Positions 49,443-62,344 of a DNA stretch of 64,000 nt are shown one piece after another. Made by a program: the position numbers and the translations under genes. The stretch is from assembly GCA_016946835.1 (NCBI GenBank), contig JACVTC010000008.1:1570001-1634000 (forward strand), in the 5' to 3' direction. The notes beneath the pieces are model-generated. The model had not been told where the DNA came from, did not search any database, and worked only from the letters and a program-made list of their open reading frames with translations. The stretch comes from Neocallimastix lanati (nom. inval.) (taxonomy: Eukaryota > Neocallimastigomycota > Neocallimastigomycetes > Neocallimastigales > Neocallimastigaceae). Numbering within the stretch: position 1 is the first letter of the stretch; each line of letters starts with the position of its first letter.

Positions 49443-49476
<34 letters not shown>

Positions 49477-49666
49477 TATTTAATATGTAAATATTAGTAA
49501 TTAATCTATTGTATAATATTCAATATAAGATGTATGGGGAAAAAATTATTAAGAAATCTTTTAAAAAGTTAAGTAATAATGAAAATGAAACAGCGCCAAA
49601 GTAAAAAAAAAAAAAAGTTATGAAACAAATTATAGGAACATTTTATTATAGTAAAATGAAATAAAA

Positions 49667-49708
<42 letters not shown>

Positions 49709-50388
49709 CAATGATTAAAAAAAAAGTAATTAAAAAAAAAAAATTTATAAAAACATAAACCATAATAATTTTGCGAAATCAAAAAGAAACAAATCAAATT
49801 AATAAATTAAATAAATAAATAAAAAATAAATAAAAATTTGAAACAATAATCATAATTCAATATAAAGTGTATAAAAAATTAACATATATATATATATATA
49901 TTTTATTATTATTTTTTTTCTTTTTTCATTTTTTATTTTACATATTTGGTTGTTAATGTTATTTATTATTCTTATATTATAATTATTACTATTTTTTATT
50001 ACTTTTTGCTTTTATGTTTAGTAATTCATTGTATAAATAAGAATGGGACTTATTTCACGATGTGATATATTACAACAAGTGGCGTTTTAATTTTACAATT
50101 ATAAGTAGATAAAAAAATTAATTAATAAGCAAATAAAATAATTTATTATAATAATAAAATCGTTCATTAATAATTTTTAATTTTAAAAATATTTTAATAT
50201 ATATATGTATATAATTTTTTTTTTTTTTTTATTTTAGTGTTAATAAGAATTTTTAGAAGAATTTTTATGAATTTTTTTTTTTTTTTTTATTTATTATAAA
50301 TTAATATTTATATTATTTTAAATTAACAAATAAAAAATGTATTAAAATATAATAATAATAATACTAATAAAAAAAAACAAAAACTAAA

Positions 50389-50422
<34 letters not shown>

Positions 50423-50848
50423 TTAAATATTAATATTATTATATTTTATATTTTAATATACGGCTTTCTTTTTTATCTTTTTTTTTTTTTTTTTAGTTAA
50501 AAATTAAATAGTTTTCATTTAAACTTTTTAATATATTTTTATTTTATTTTATTTTTTTTTTTTTAATATATTTTTTTTTTATTTTTTTTTTTTTATACAA
50601 ATTTTTAATACATTTAAATACATAAATTTTAATAATTTATTTTTATCTTTTGTAATGCTTTAATTTGTTTATTTATTTTATATTTATAATTTATATATAT
50701 ATATATATATTTTTTTTATTTTATTATTCTTATTCTTATTCTTATTATTTTTAATTTTTATTAATTTTTTTTTTTATATTATATATATTTTAAGTAATAG
50801 TCTCCATTTAATTGTGATACTTTAAACTCCGATAAAATTTGTGTTACA
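49224..50848. other. Convergent intergenic region
   Basis: Poly(T)/poly(A) tracts near 49372-49400, 49445-49474 and 49678-49706, and TA runs. The 64-residue minus frame here is a Phe-rich shadow of poly(A). No gene seen. Confidence 0.6.
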
Positions 50849-51460
50849 TCACTCATTATCCGGTGATTGTCCATCATGAGCTTTCCACATACATTCGCCA
50901 AGTTTCATATCCGTAAAAATAGCTTTGAAAGAGGATTCCTCTGGACTACAGGCATAAATACCAAATTTTATTTTTTCACCACCTTTCCACATATGACATA
51001 TACGCATTTGACTGAAATCTTTTCCATTTTGAGAGCATTCTATACAGTAGTCATCTTCTCTACGACTAAATCTATACCACATCGTTTTGACACTAGCTGG
51101 AATAGCGGTTGTTGCCCAATCAGAATAGCCATGATTAGTAACGACACTTCCTAAATGTTGAAATTGTTCATTTTCAAATTCTACAGAGCCTTTCAACCAA
51201 TTTTCACTATCAAGATACATCACAATTCCACATTGATCAAAACGATGATGACTTTCAGAAAAATCGGTTTTTACAGTAAAAGAAAAAAATTTTTCTTCGG
51301 TTTCCATTTGAAATACTGGAGCATTATCATTTCTAAAATGATAATATGTTCTTTGCCATAAATCTGTATGTGGGGCTGTAATAATTTCTACTCGATTATC
51401 TTCAATATTACATTGTTTTGGTTGTCTCGTCCATTCAAATTTTTTAATATCAAACTTCAT
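50849..51460 (-). CDS. DUF1349 family protein (Ree1/YnaC-like beta-sandwich)
   Basis: A single exon of 203 residues. It matches the DUF1349 family along its whole length: FYFRNDNAPVFQ-type start, DQCGIVMYLDSENWLKGSVE, FQHLGSVVTNHGYSDWAT, MWYRFSRREDDYCIE, and KFGIYACSPEESSFKA near the end. The fold is a concanavalin-like beta-sandwich; the biochemical role is not settled, and yeast Ree1 is linked to enolase regulation. There is no signal peptide, so it is cytosolic. The gene has no intron, and its coding sequence is richer in G+C and less low-complexity than that of its neighbours. The family is common in bacteria, so horizontal acquisition is plausible. The start at 51460 is the first ATG and fits the family length. 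Confidence 0.88.
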   Translation of the reverse strand: MKFDIKKFEWTRQPKQCNIEDNRVEIITAPHTDLWQRTYYHFRNDNAPVFQMETEEKFFSFTVKTDFSESHHRFDQCGIVMYLDSENWLKGSVEFENEQFQHLGSVVTNHGYSDWATTAIPASVKTMWYRFSRREDDYCIECSQNGKDFSQMRICHMWKGGEKIKFGIYACSPEESSFKAIFTDMKLGECMWKAHDGQSPDNE

Positions 51461-53380
51461 TTTTTTATTTATTTATTTAATATTTTTTTTTTTTTAAAAA
51501 AAAAAAAAGTTATTTAGAATTAACAAATTTTTTTTTTTTTTATTAACAATTAACAATTTATAAATTAATTAAAAAAAAATTTTTTTTAATAATTAACAAT
51601 ATTTTTATTATTTTTATAATAATAATTATTATTATTATTATTTTTATTATTATTTTATTATTATTTTTTTTAATAAAAAATAGAAAAAAAAATTATAATT
51701 AAAATTATATTTATTATGATTTAATTTTTAATTCTAATTATTTATTTAAAAAAAAAAATCTAATTCATTATCTAATAATAATAATAATGAAGAAATTTTT
51801 TTGAGTGAAATTTTCATTTTTAAGCCAATCTTTTTAAAGTTTACATGGTATATAAAATTATGTGATTGGCCAAAATATCATTAGAAAAATATAAATATGA
51901 GTAATCCTCAGATTTATTTTTTTTTTTCTATTCGTTAAAGAAATTTGAATAAATAATAAATGTTAAATAATAATCAATATTCTATGGTTATTATTGAAGA
52001 TTTATTATGAATAATAATTTATTGTAAAAAAAAAAAAAAATTAAATGATGAAAGAACATAGATGTAATTTGTGTCTTCCTATATCTTATGAGGAGAATAA
52101 TATGTCTGCCTTCCTACTGAAATTTTTTTTTTTTTTTTTTTTATAAAATAAATATTATATAAATAAAAGCAATAAATTATTATAAAGTTTTAGAATTTTA
52201 GTAATAAGTTATTATTAAAATTTATAAAATTTAATAATAAAAATTGTGTGTAAGGTTTGTATTAATATTGATGAAAACATTTTAGTTTTACCGTAGGCAT
52301 ATTTCCAATATGTACCTGTTACTTTTTAAAGTATATAGGAGAACCCACATGTTGAATATGTACGAATGGTATTAAAAAGTTTTTTAAATAAAACGGTCTG
52401 AATTAATACAAACAATCAATAAAAAAAAAAAAACGTAAATAAAAATAAATGAATTTAAAAATTAATATATATAATTATGAGATAATTTATAATTATTATT
52501 ATTATTGTTGTTGTTTTATTTATCTTTCATATTCTCTGTTTTTATTTTTATACTAATAGTAGGAGAATATTATTATTATCATTTTTTTTTTATCGAATAC
52601 AATGGCATTTTTAAACTGTTAATTTGCCTAATACTTTTACTTTACATTTGATTATTATTGAAACTTTAAGAATGAATGCTTTTTTTTTTTTTTTTTAATT
52701 ATTATTGTCTATTGTACTTGGATTCTTTAAGCATTAATTGCCTATAATAATGAATAGAAAACTTTTCTCTCTTTCGATCATCATATTCTTTGAATTTTTT
52801 GTATTATTACTGTTTTGTATCTTTTTTTTTTTTTTTTTTTATTTTTTTTTATTTATTTTTATTTATTATATTATTTATTTATTTATTTATTTAATATTTA
52901 TTTATTTATTTTAAATATTACTAAACATTATTACTATATATTATTATTATTTTCTATAATTATTATCTATTTTCATAAAATATTTTTATTTTCTATATAA
53001 TTATTTTTTTGTTAAAAATTTTAAAAATTAGAATTGATTAATAAGTAATAAAATTAAATCAAATAGGCACGTTGGGAAATAGAATATAGATTTATTAAAT
53101 AAATCACGTGTAACCGGTAATTACATTTATTGATTTAATAATATATATATATAAAATATACTTTAATCTTTATATTTTAGAAACATAAAATTTCAAAAAT
53201 AAAAAAAAAGGAAAACAAAACATTTTTTATAACCAAAAACAAAGAAAAGAAAAATTATCAACAGTATTATTATATACATATATATATATAATTTTTTTTT
53301 TTTTTTAAGAGGTATAAAGATGAATTAATATATAAATTTTAATTATATTTATAAAAGAAAAGTTAAAAAATAGTATTTTA

Positions 53381-53439
<59 letters not shown>

Positions 53440-53971
53440 AATTATCGAATATAATTTTATTATTATTATATTTACTATTATTTTTAAATTTTAAATATTA
53501 TCAATTCCATTAAAATTAATAAAGGGAGATTTTATTAATAATTAATAAATAATAATTAATAAATAATAATAATACTTTTACAACTAAATTATAATCTTTA
53601 TAACTATTACTTTAGTTATATATTATACTAATTTCATTTTTATTTAATATTACTCTTATATAAATAAATAAATAAATAATTAACTTTATTGATTTATTAT
53701 ATATATATATATATTTTATAAAATTTATATTTATTTTAAATATAATATAAACAAATGGAAAATTGCAAATTTAAAACTGGATAAATCTAATAATTAAATT
53801 TCAATATATATATGTATATATTATTTATTAAATGATAAATTAAAACATTTCAATAAAATGATATTAAATAATACAGGATATAGAAAACTTTCAATATTAT
53901 AAATCATATTTTTTTTATTTTTGTTATATTTCTTTTTCTTTTTTTTTTTTTGCTATTAATAAAAACGCACA
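51461..53971. other. Divergent intergenic region upstream of the ArfGAP gene
   Basis: Mostly A/T runs, with less biased pieces at 52030-52115, 52250-52415 and 53060-53125. The last contains CACGTG. An ATT trinucleotide run lies at about 53382-53440. Confidence 0.55.
52255..52413. mobile_element. Candidate small MITE
   Basis: A 159-bp unit bounded by a perfect 12-bp inverted repeat, GTTTGTATTAAT and ATTAATACAAAC, with partial pairing beyond it and a composition less A/T-biased than its flanks. No target duplication could be fixed. Confidence 0.35.
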
Positions 53972-55297
53972 ATGAGTACAAGAACTGCAAGATCTTCTAA
54001 ACAACAAAATGAAAGACATGCTGCTATTCTTCGAGAATTATTAAAGCAACCAAGTAACAGAAAATGTGCTGATTGTAAAAGAAATGATCCACGTTGGGCT
54101 TCTTGGAATTTAGGTATTTTCATTTGTATTCGTTGTTCAGGTGTTCATCGTTCTATGGGTACTCACATAAGTAAAGGTATTGAAATTTTTGAATTATATA
54201 ATAAAATAAAATATATAATATAAATATTTATTTTTATTTATTTTTATATTAATAAATTTATGAAATATTTATTATGTTAATTTATTTATTTTTATATCTA
54301 TTATTATTATTATTATTATTATTATAAACAAACAGTAAAATCTGTAGATTTAGATACATGGACTCCAGACCAAATCGAAGTAAGTATTTTATATATATTT
54401 ATTTATATTCAATAAATAAATAAATTGATAAATAAATATATAAATAAATTGATAAATAAATATATAAATAAATAAAAAAAAAGAATCAAAACAAAATATA
54501 ATGAAAAAAAAAGAAAAGAAATGAAATTGTATAAATATTAATTATTTAATATGATTTTTATAATAACTAAATAATAATAATTAAATAACTAAAAAATAGA
54601 ATATGAAAAAATGGGGTAACTATAAAGCCAACTTATATTGGGAAGCCAATATGACTGAAAGAGATAAATTCCAAGAAAAGTAAATAATAAATATAATAAA
54701 AGATAATTGAATAAATAAGTAATAGAAAAAATCAATTTCAATAGAAGAATTTTATAATTTAAGAAATTAATTTTAAACGAAATTTTTATTATTTATATAT
54801 ATTATTATAATGATAATAGCAATTTCGAAAGATGGATTCGTTCAAAATATGAATTTAAACGCTTTGTTAAGAGTGATGAACTTCCAGACCCAGATACTTT
54901 ACCAAACGAAGTAATAATAATAATAATTATATATAATAAAGATATTTAAATTTTATTATTTATATGAATTATATTTCTTATTATTTATATGTATCTCTAT
55001 TTTTTATAAATCAATACTATATATTTTTTTTTTTTTCTAACAATAAAATTTATTTATATTTAATACTATAATATATATCATACTATTTTATTAATAAATA
55101 TATGTATATATATATTTAATAAAATAAAACAATTACTTATAAATAAAATAAAATTAAAAAAAATAAAAAAAAAAAAATAAGAATGGTGAAAGTGGTAAGG
55201 TTACTACTAGTTCAACTAAACAATCTGCTAAACCATTAGTTAGTACTGAAGAAGTTCAAGGTATTTTTTCAACTTCAGGTAGTTCAAAGAAACCATC

Positions 55298-55329
<32 letters not shown>

Positions 55330-56030
55330 CCTCTAGCAGTAATGACATTTTCTTATTCCAAGATTTTGTTGCACCACCAACTTCTTCATCAAATAATAAT
55401 CAAAATAATGCAACTACCAATGTTGCTGCTGCTGCTAAAGTTTCAAATAATTCAAGTCAACAAAATAAAAATGACTTCAAAAATAGTATTTTATCTTTAT
55501 ATAATACTTCAAGCTCATCTTCTAAACCAGCTAACACAAATAATAGTTTTGCTCAATTCGGTAATGCCACAACAATGAATCCAGCTACTGGAATGCCATT
55601 AGCTTTTCAAGCTTCTCCAATGCAACCTCAATCTTCTGGTGGTTTTGGATCACCAATGAAACCACAAGCTTCTAATGGTTTTGGCTCAACTATGCAACCA
55701 CAATCTTCTAATGGCTTTGGCTCAACCATGCAACCAACTATGGGATTCGGTAATATGATGCAACCTCAATCCTCTGGATTTGGTATGCAATCATCTAATG
55801 GTTTTGGAAATTCAATGAATAATTCTGGATTCAATAATACTATGCAACCAAGTAAACCAGCTGCTCCAAAGCATGATCCATTTGATTTTATTTCTTTATC
55901 TTCTTTAACCAATAATACTACAAAAACTACTAATAATCCAACAACTACTACAAATAACAATAATGCTAATGATGATTTTTCAGATTTCCAAACCGCTTCT
56001 TCTGGAAATTCTAATTGGGCTAATTTTTAA
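53972..56030 (+). CDS. SMAP-type ArfGAP
   Basis: Five exons: 53972-54176, 54336-54379, 54600-54679, 54820-54910 and 55182-56030, all GT-AG and in phase, 422 residues. Stimulates GTP hydrolysis by Arf GTPases at sites of vesicle budding. The ArfGAP zinc finger has C32-x2-C35-x16-C52-x2-C55 and the arginine finger R60 in GVHRSMG. It continues THISKVKSVDLDTWTPDQIE, then YWEANM and WIRSKYEFKRF, most like SMAP1/2 and yeast Age2. The C-terminal half is disordered: poly-Asn, Gln/Met/Phe repeats (MQPQSSNGFGS type), a DPF motif (HDPFDF) of the kind that binds the AP-2 appendage, and a DDFSDFQ acidic Phe motif. Clathrin-coat trafficking is therefore likely. Confidence 0.93.
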
Positions 56031-56032
56031 AA

Positions 56033-56048
56033 ATAAAATAAAATAAAA

Positions 56049-56128
<80 letters not shown>
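56033..56128. repeat. AAAT tetranucleotide microsatellite after the ArfGAP stop
   Basis: About 22 units, starting as AAAAT then AAAT, directly in the 3' UTR. Confidence 0.92.
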
Positions 56129-57441
56129 AGTAATTATTAAAAAAAAAAAAAAAATTAATAAAATAATTTATTAATATTATCTGATATATAAAATAACATA
56201 GTAATATTTTAATAGTATTTTGTACCCAATACAAAAAAAAAAAAATAGTTATAATAATAATTTTAGATTTTTTTTTTTTTTTTTTTTTTTCTTTTTTTAC
56301 AAACCATAGTTTTTATATTGATATATAAATAGGTTAAATAAACTATTTATTTATGAATAAAATATATAGAGATAAATAAAACAATAACCAATAATTCAAT
56401 TATAATATAAAGTTAAAAAATACTAAAACTTGTTATATGTAAAAAAAAAAAAAATAGTAAAATTAAAAATAAAAATAAAAATATACAATAAAAATAAAAA
56501 TAAAATATAAAAAAATAAAACAAGATAAAATAGTAATAATAATAAATAATTTAATAAAATTTCAATATTATATACAAATAGATAATCTAAATAAAAGAAA
56601 ATATAGTAAAAGTAATGATTTATTTTTATTTTTTATTTTTTATTTTTTACTTTTTACTTATTATTTAGTTTTATAATAATTTATATGAAAAAGAGAATAA
56701 TTCATATTATATATATGCTCAATTTATATTTTTATAATTTATAGGTATCATAGTTATATATATATATATATATATTTATCTCTTTTATTTTAAATTAAAG
56801 GTATCTTTGTTATATATATATATATATATATATATTTTATCTCTTATATTTAAGGTATCGAAGCTATATATATATTAAATGAATTTAATTATTATTATAA
56901 TAAAAATAAAATAAATCTATTTTATATTTATATTATTATAATTATTTTTTTTTTCTATATATTTTATTCTCTCAACAATTATCAAATTATTATATTTTTT
57001 TTATTTATATTTATATTTTTAATTCGTTTTTCAATATATATATAGTTTTAAGAAAATTGTTTGATAATTTTTTTTTTCTATATATATATATATATTTATA
57101 TTTTATTCTCTCAACAATTATCAAATTATTATTTTTTTATTTATATTTTTTATTCGTTTTTCATTAAATATATATATAGCTTTAAGAAAATTGTTTGATA
57201 AATTTTTTATAACTTTTTTCAAACTAGTATGGTAAAATTTCATATAAAATTAGTTTAAAATAATAAATTAATGAAATGTGTATTAAATAAGAATTGTTTT
57301 TTTTTTTTTGTTTTCTTTTTTTCATTAATCAATTATTGATAGTTGATATAACATAATTGTATAATAATTTCTTTTATTTGTTAATATTTAAAATTTAAGC
57401 AAAAGAATTATTAATTAATTAATAAATAATAATTTAATTTA
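56129..57441. other. Convergent region between ArfGAP and RPEL genes, with minisatellites
   Basis: Contains three copies of a roughly 60-bp unit (AAGGTATC..AG.TATATATA...TTTATCTCTT) at about 56744-56880, and two copies of a roughly 130-bp unit (ATTCTCTCAACAATTATCAA ... AAGAAAATTGTTTGATAA) at about 56955-57215. In the latter, ATTATCAAA and TTTGATAAT are inverted and can pair. Confidence 0.75.
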
Positions 57442-59028
57442 TTAGTGGAATAAGGTATTTCTTAATGAAGATTCATGAACTTTCATTTCATGCTTTTTAT
57501 ATTCATTTAATTCTTCTCTAATTTGCATCTTTAATTGTGGGGTAAGATGTTTAAATGTCGAATTGATATCTGGTTTTCTTGAATATTCTGATTTTCTAAA
57601 GGTGGGTAAGACTTCAACCGATTCATTGAAATGAATCACTTTTTGAACGTGTTCATCATTTATATGGGGTCTATCTCTCATTAAATTTTCCATTGCATTT
57701 AATAATTGGGCTTTCTTAAGATTTTGTTGCGTTGCTACAATCGAAGGATCCATTGATCTACCTATTATTTTTCATTTATTTATTTGATTTATTTTATTAT
57801 TTATTTATTTATTATATCATTGTTTTTGTGATTATTATTTTTATTTAATTTTAATAATGTTTTATGAATGGTTTATATGTTTTTATCGAGGAAATTATAT
57901 ATTATTAATAGATAATTGATTGATGTATGTATATAATTTATTTTTATTATTATTGTATTATTTTAATCGTTATAATCCAGAATATATTGATTTTATGTAG
58001 ATATTTAATTTATTTTCATTATTATTGTATTATTTTAATCGTTATAATCCAGAATATATTGATTTTATGTAGATATTCATTATTATATTTTATTGATTAT
58101 ATATATATATATATAATTATAAAGTATATATGGATATATACATATTTAATGATAATAATAAATAAAAAAAAAAAAAAAAAAAAGGTATTTTAATATTTAT
58201 ATTTTATTAAATATTTAGTTTTCATTATTTTAATATTAATATTATGATATTCATATATTTGTTTCCATTTTACCTATCAAAATATTCATATCTTCTAATA
58301 CTGATCTTTCTGGTCTTTTCTTTAAAATTGACTTTAATTGCTTTGATGTTTTTTCAAAATTAATATTTTGGGATACTACTCCGTATTCACTTCCACTATC
58401 ACTTTTTTTATCATCATCTTCCTTTGATTCTCCATTTTCGGCTGATTTGTTTTTATTATTATTATTAATATTTTTATAAAATTTAATGGAATTATTGATG
58501 AAATTTTATTTTATTATAATATATATATATTATATATTTTATAGTAATATTATATAGTTTTAATAGTAGAAATATATATATATATATATATAGTTTTTTT
58601 AATATTAAAATTTATATATGAATTAAAAAAATAATAAAAAAAAAGAAAAAAAAAAAAAATTAATAAAAGTTCTATAACAGTATATTTTTAATTATATTAT
58701 ATATATTTATTTTTGTAATAAAAAAATTCTTACTTTTTAAAATATTTCTTAATTTTAAATCTTCTTTAGTAGGTCTAATAGATAACTTTCTTTCTAAAAC
58801 AATCTTAGGATAATCAACTTTTTTTTTTTTTTTTTTTTTTTTTTATTATTATTATTATTAAAAATAATTATAAATTTTATAATAGTAGATTATATGTATA
58901 TTAATATATTTATTTCAATTTTATCACTTAATATATAATTAAATTTATATAATAGGTTCATCTATTCGAATATTACAATTGTCATCAGAAGAGCTTCTTT
59001 CAGAAATATGATTTACTTTGCTTTCCAT
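57442..59028 (-). CDS. RPEL-repeat protein with Phactr-like PP1-binding C-terminus
   Basis: Four exons, 58977-59028, 58734-58817, 58274-58441 and 57442-57761, all GT-AG and keeping frame, giving 207 residues. Three actin-binding RPEL motifs: LERKLSIRPTKEDLKLRNIL (25-44), QLKSILKKRPERSVLEDMNI (80-99) and one at about 119-139 with RPHIND. The last 65 residues resemble the C-terminus of animal phosphatase-and-actin regulators (Phactr): KVIHFNESVEV (fits the RVxF-type PP1 site), then a LTPQLKMQIREELNEYKKHE stretch and MKVHESS..LFH. It would bind G-actin and protein phosphatase 1. The linker at 50-65 is acidic and Lys-rich. Exon 1 is the least certain: its donor is GTAATA. It is convergent with the ArfGAP gene and divergent from eL8. 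Confidence 0.83.
57941..58082. repeat. Tandem duplication of a 72-bp unit inside an RPEL-gene intron
   Basis: Two nearly identical copies containing TTTTAATCGTTATAATCCAG and ATTGATTTTATGTAGATATT in the third intron of the RPEL gene. Confidence 0.9.
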
Positions 59029-60909
59029 CTTGATATATTATTATTATTAATTTTTTTTTTTTTTGCACTTTTCAAATATATTACTATTATATTTTTTTTT
59101 TAAATATATTACTATTATTTTTTTTTTTTTAACTTTCCAAATAATTAAAGTTTAATCATATATAAATATCATTTAAATAACTTTGTGTTAATTACAAAAA
59201 TATATGTGCTGATAAATATTTACTTTAAAAATAATAATAAAAATTGATAAATATTAAATATAAAATTGGGTATTAAATAGTCAAAAAACAATTTTTTTTT
59301 TTTATATTTTATTTTATTATATTTAACAAAAAAATTTTTTTATTTTTATTTTACATTTTATTTTATTTTATTTTTTATTAATACTTAAATATTTTATAGC
59401 TACTTCACTTTTTATTTATTTTATTTTATTTTATTTTATTTCATTTTATTTTTTATCTTATTTTATTTTATTTTAATTTTCTTAAAAAATATTTATATAG
59501 ATTTTATAATTAATTAATATTAAAATTTAATAAAATTTTTAATAGATAAATTAAATAATTTGATTAATTTCTTCTTTTAGAAATTTTATTATTGGTAAAT
59601 TTTAGATTTTCATGTATAATTTTAAATATAAATACTTAGCATGATATTAAAAATAATTTATAATAAATAAAAATAATATATAATAAATAAAAATAATATA
59701 TAATAAATAAAAATAATTAAAAATTAATATAATATAAAATAAAAGATGATATGAATAAAAAAAAAAAAAAAAAAAGTTATATAATAAATTTTTATATTAA
59801 AAACTTATTTATATAAAAATTTTAAAATTTTATGAACAAATATAAAGTTTAAAATAATTAAATGATTATTAATATAATTAAAACAAATTACAATTTTTTT
59901 TTCTTTTTTATTCACGAATAAGATTTCTTATCAATTCATAAACTATAAATATGTTTAGTTATTTATTTATCATTTATTTATATTATTTTTTAATCATATG
60001 TATATATATATTTTTAATTAGTATATTAGAATTTTAATAATAATAATAATATTATTATTTTTTGTTTAAATTTAATCATTTCCTTCTAAAATATTCTTTT
60101 CTTATTTAAAAAAAAAAAGTACCAAAAATTTTTATTTTTATTATTTTTTTTTCTTTATATATTATTATTATTATTATTATCTTTCATTTTGTATTGCTTA
60201 GATATTTAGATTTACTTTATTTTCATTTTTGGATCATAATTATGGTTTATCTATGATTTTTTAATTTTTTTTTTTAAAAAATTTTTTTTCTTAACTATTA
60301 TTAATATTTTATGAAATAATTTTTTTTAATAAATTTTTATAGAAAATTTTTAATTATTTTAAATTATTTTATTTTATTATATATCAATATAAAAAAACTA
60401 AAGCATTTTTCTTCTATTTATATTATTCCTTTTTTATTTATTTTAATATGAATAATTAAAATAAAAATATTATAATGATAATAATATTAAAATTTTAAAT
60501 TTACAAAAATTAATAAATAGTAAAATGAATTTTTATTAAAAAGATATAATATAATCACTTTTAAAATATAATGAAATATTATTAAAAAGATATATAATAT
60601 TTCATGTTATTTATTTTTATTATTATCATTTATATTATAAGATATTATATATATTATAAATAATAATAATAAATAAATATATTAAATATGTACAATTATG
60701 TATTAAAATGTATTAATTATCATTTGGTCATACATTTTATACTTACGTTTAAATAATATTTAATATTTTAACCAATAAAATTTAAATGAAAATAATATTA
60801 TTTCCAATCATATTTTTAAAAAATTAATTGAGAATGTATAAAACTTTGTTCTATAATATAGTTTAATCCCTCCTTTCAATTGTTTCAATCTCGAAGAAAC
60901 TGATTCAAA
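59029..60909. other. Divergent intergenic region
   Basis: A/T homopolymers, TTTTA runs near 59340-59470 and three AATAAATAAAAATAATATAT-like units at 59665-59720. The last 45 bp before the eL8 ATG are pyrimidine-rich and less A/T-biased (CCCTCCTTTCAATTGTTTCA), as expected for a strong ribosomal-protein promoter. Confidence 0.6.
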
Positions 60910-61984
60910 ATGGTATGTAATTTAGGATAATAGGGATTGATGTTGATGTTTAAAAGTATTGAAAATGAATTGATGATTTTTTTCTTTTTATAAAAATGAA
61001 AAAATTTGAAAAGAGTCAGTTCATATTTTAGTATGATAGATGGATACATTAAAATTTTTATTATCCTAGAATGTTTTATTCGTTTAGAACATTCAATGAC
61101 CTTATTAGAATATAATAGGATTTATAATGCCTTATTCCATTATCTCATAGATTTTATTTTATAATATTTTTAAAATGTTTAATAAATAATTTATTTTTTA
61201 GCCAAGAGTTCAAAAGTCTAAAAAGGTAGCTCCAGCCCCACTCCCATTCAAGAAGGCTTCTACTAAGGCTCCAAAGAACCCACTTACCGATAAGGCCCCA
61301 AGAAACTTCGGTATTGGTCAAGATGTTCTCCCAAAGAGAGACCTTTCTCGTTTCGTCAAATGGCCAGAATACATTCGTCTTCAACGTCAAAAGGCCGTTC
61401 TCCAACAACGTCTTAAGGTTCCACCAGCTATTAACCAATTCAACAATGTTTTAGATAAGAACACTGCTACCCAAGTCTTCAAGCTTCTTAACAAGTACAG
61501 ACCAGAAACCAAGAAGGAAAAGAAGGAACGTCTTACTAACCTCGCCGGTACTGCCGCTGAAGGTAAGAAGGTTGACCAAGGTAAGAAGCCAGTCGTTGTC
61601 AAGTACGGTATCAACCACATCACCGCTTTAGTCGAAGCTAAGAAGGCTAAGCTCGTTGTTATTGCTGATGATGTCGACCCAATTGAAATCGTCCTCTGGC
61701 TCCCAGCTCTTTGTAAGAAGATGGGTGTCCCATACTGTATTGTTAAGGGTAAGGCTAGACTCGGTACTGTTGTTCACAAGAAGACTGCTACCGCTCTTTG
61801 CATCACTGAAGTTAATGCTGAAGACAAGACTCAACTTTCTTCCCTTGTTAACTCCATTAAGGCTGGTTTCATGGCTAAGGCTGAAGAAGAACACAAGCAC
61901 TGGGGTGGTGGTATCATGGGTGCCAAGACCATCAACATGTTAGCTAAGAGAGAAGCTGCTCGTGCCAAGGAACTTAAGGCCTAA
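60910..61984 (+). CDS. rpl7a: 60S ribosomal protein eL8 (L7a/L8)
   Basis: Two exons: the ATG alone (60910-60912) and 61202-61984, joined by a 289-bp GTATGT...TTTTTAG intron, 261 residues. A component of the large ribosomal subunit near the peptide exit and 5.8S rRNA region, and an L7Ae/L30e-family RNA-binding protein. It starts [19 protein letters not shown], carries [20 protein letters not shown], then the L7Ae core ([47 protein letters not shown]) and ends in an Ala/Lys-rich tail. Length fits yeast (256) and human (266). Codon use is very different from that of the neighbours (C-ending codons, AAG for Lys), the signature of high expression. Antisense open frames over this gene are shadows. 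Confidence 0.97.
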
Positions 61985-62344
61985 GTATGATTAAAATCTG
62001 TATTTAATCAGGGAAATTTTTGTAATTTATTCAAAAATTAATAAAAAAAAAATATAAAAAAATAATTGTAAATTGTAAAAGTAGTATTCATTTTCATGAT
62101 GTGATGATGTGTTTTCGTTTATATATTTTAATTTAATTGAGTTTATTTTTTTTTTGCAATGAAAGGTTATGGTAGATATTAATAGTTAAATAAAAAAGTA
62201 ATTAATTTTTGGTGGAGTGATAATTAAATATTTATTTAGATCATTTCTGTTTTTTGAAAAAGAATAGAAAGGTTTATATTATAACAATTTATGTGTAACT
62301 CCCTTTAAATTAGTAGTTAGAAAAAAAAAAAAATTGTTTTTAAA
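61985..62344. other. 3' flank of eL8
   Basis: Less biased than most intergenic DNA here, with AATAAAA-type signals at about 62040 but no gene seen. Confidence 0.5.

Noticed and set aside
50867-51361. Two plus-strand frames of 95 and 68 residues
   Set aside because: Antisense to the DUF1349 gene, with no recognisable domain.
53100-53112. CACGTG as an E-box regulating the ArfGAP gene
   Set aside because: A single hexamer 860 bp upstream; no supporting context.
61154-61900. Minus-strand and alternative plus-strand frames over the eL8 exon
   Set aside because: Shadows of a highly expressed gene with strong codon bias; the plus-strand eL8 frame explains them.
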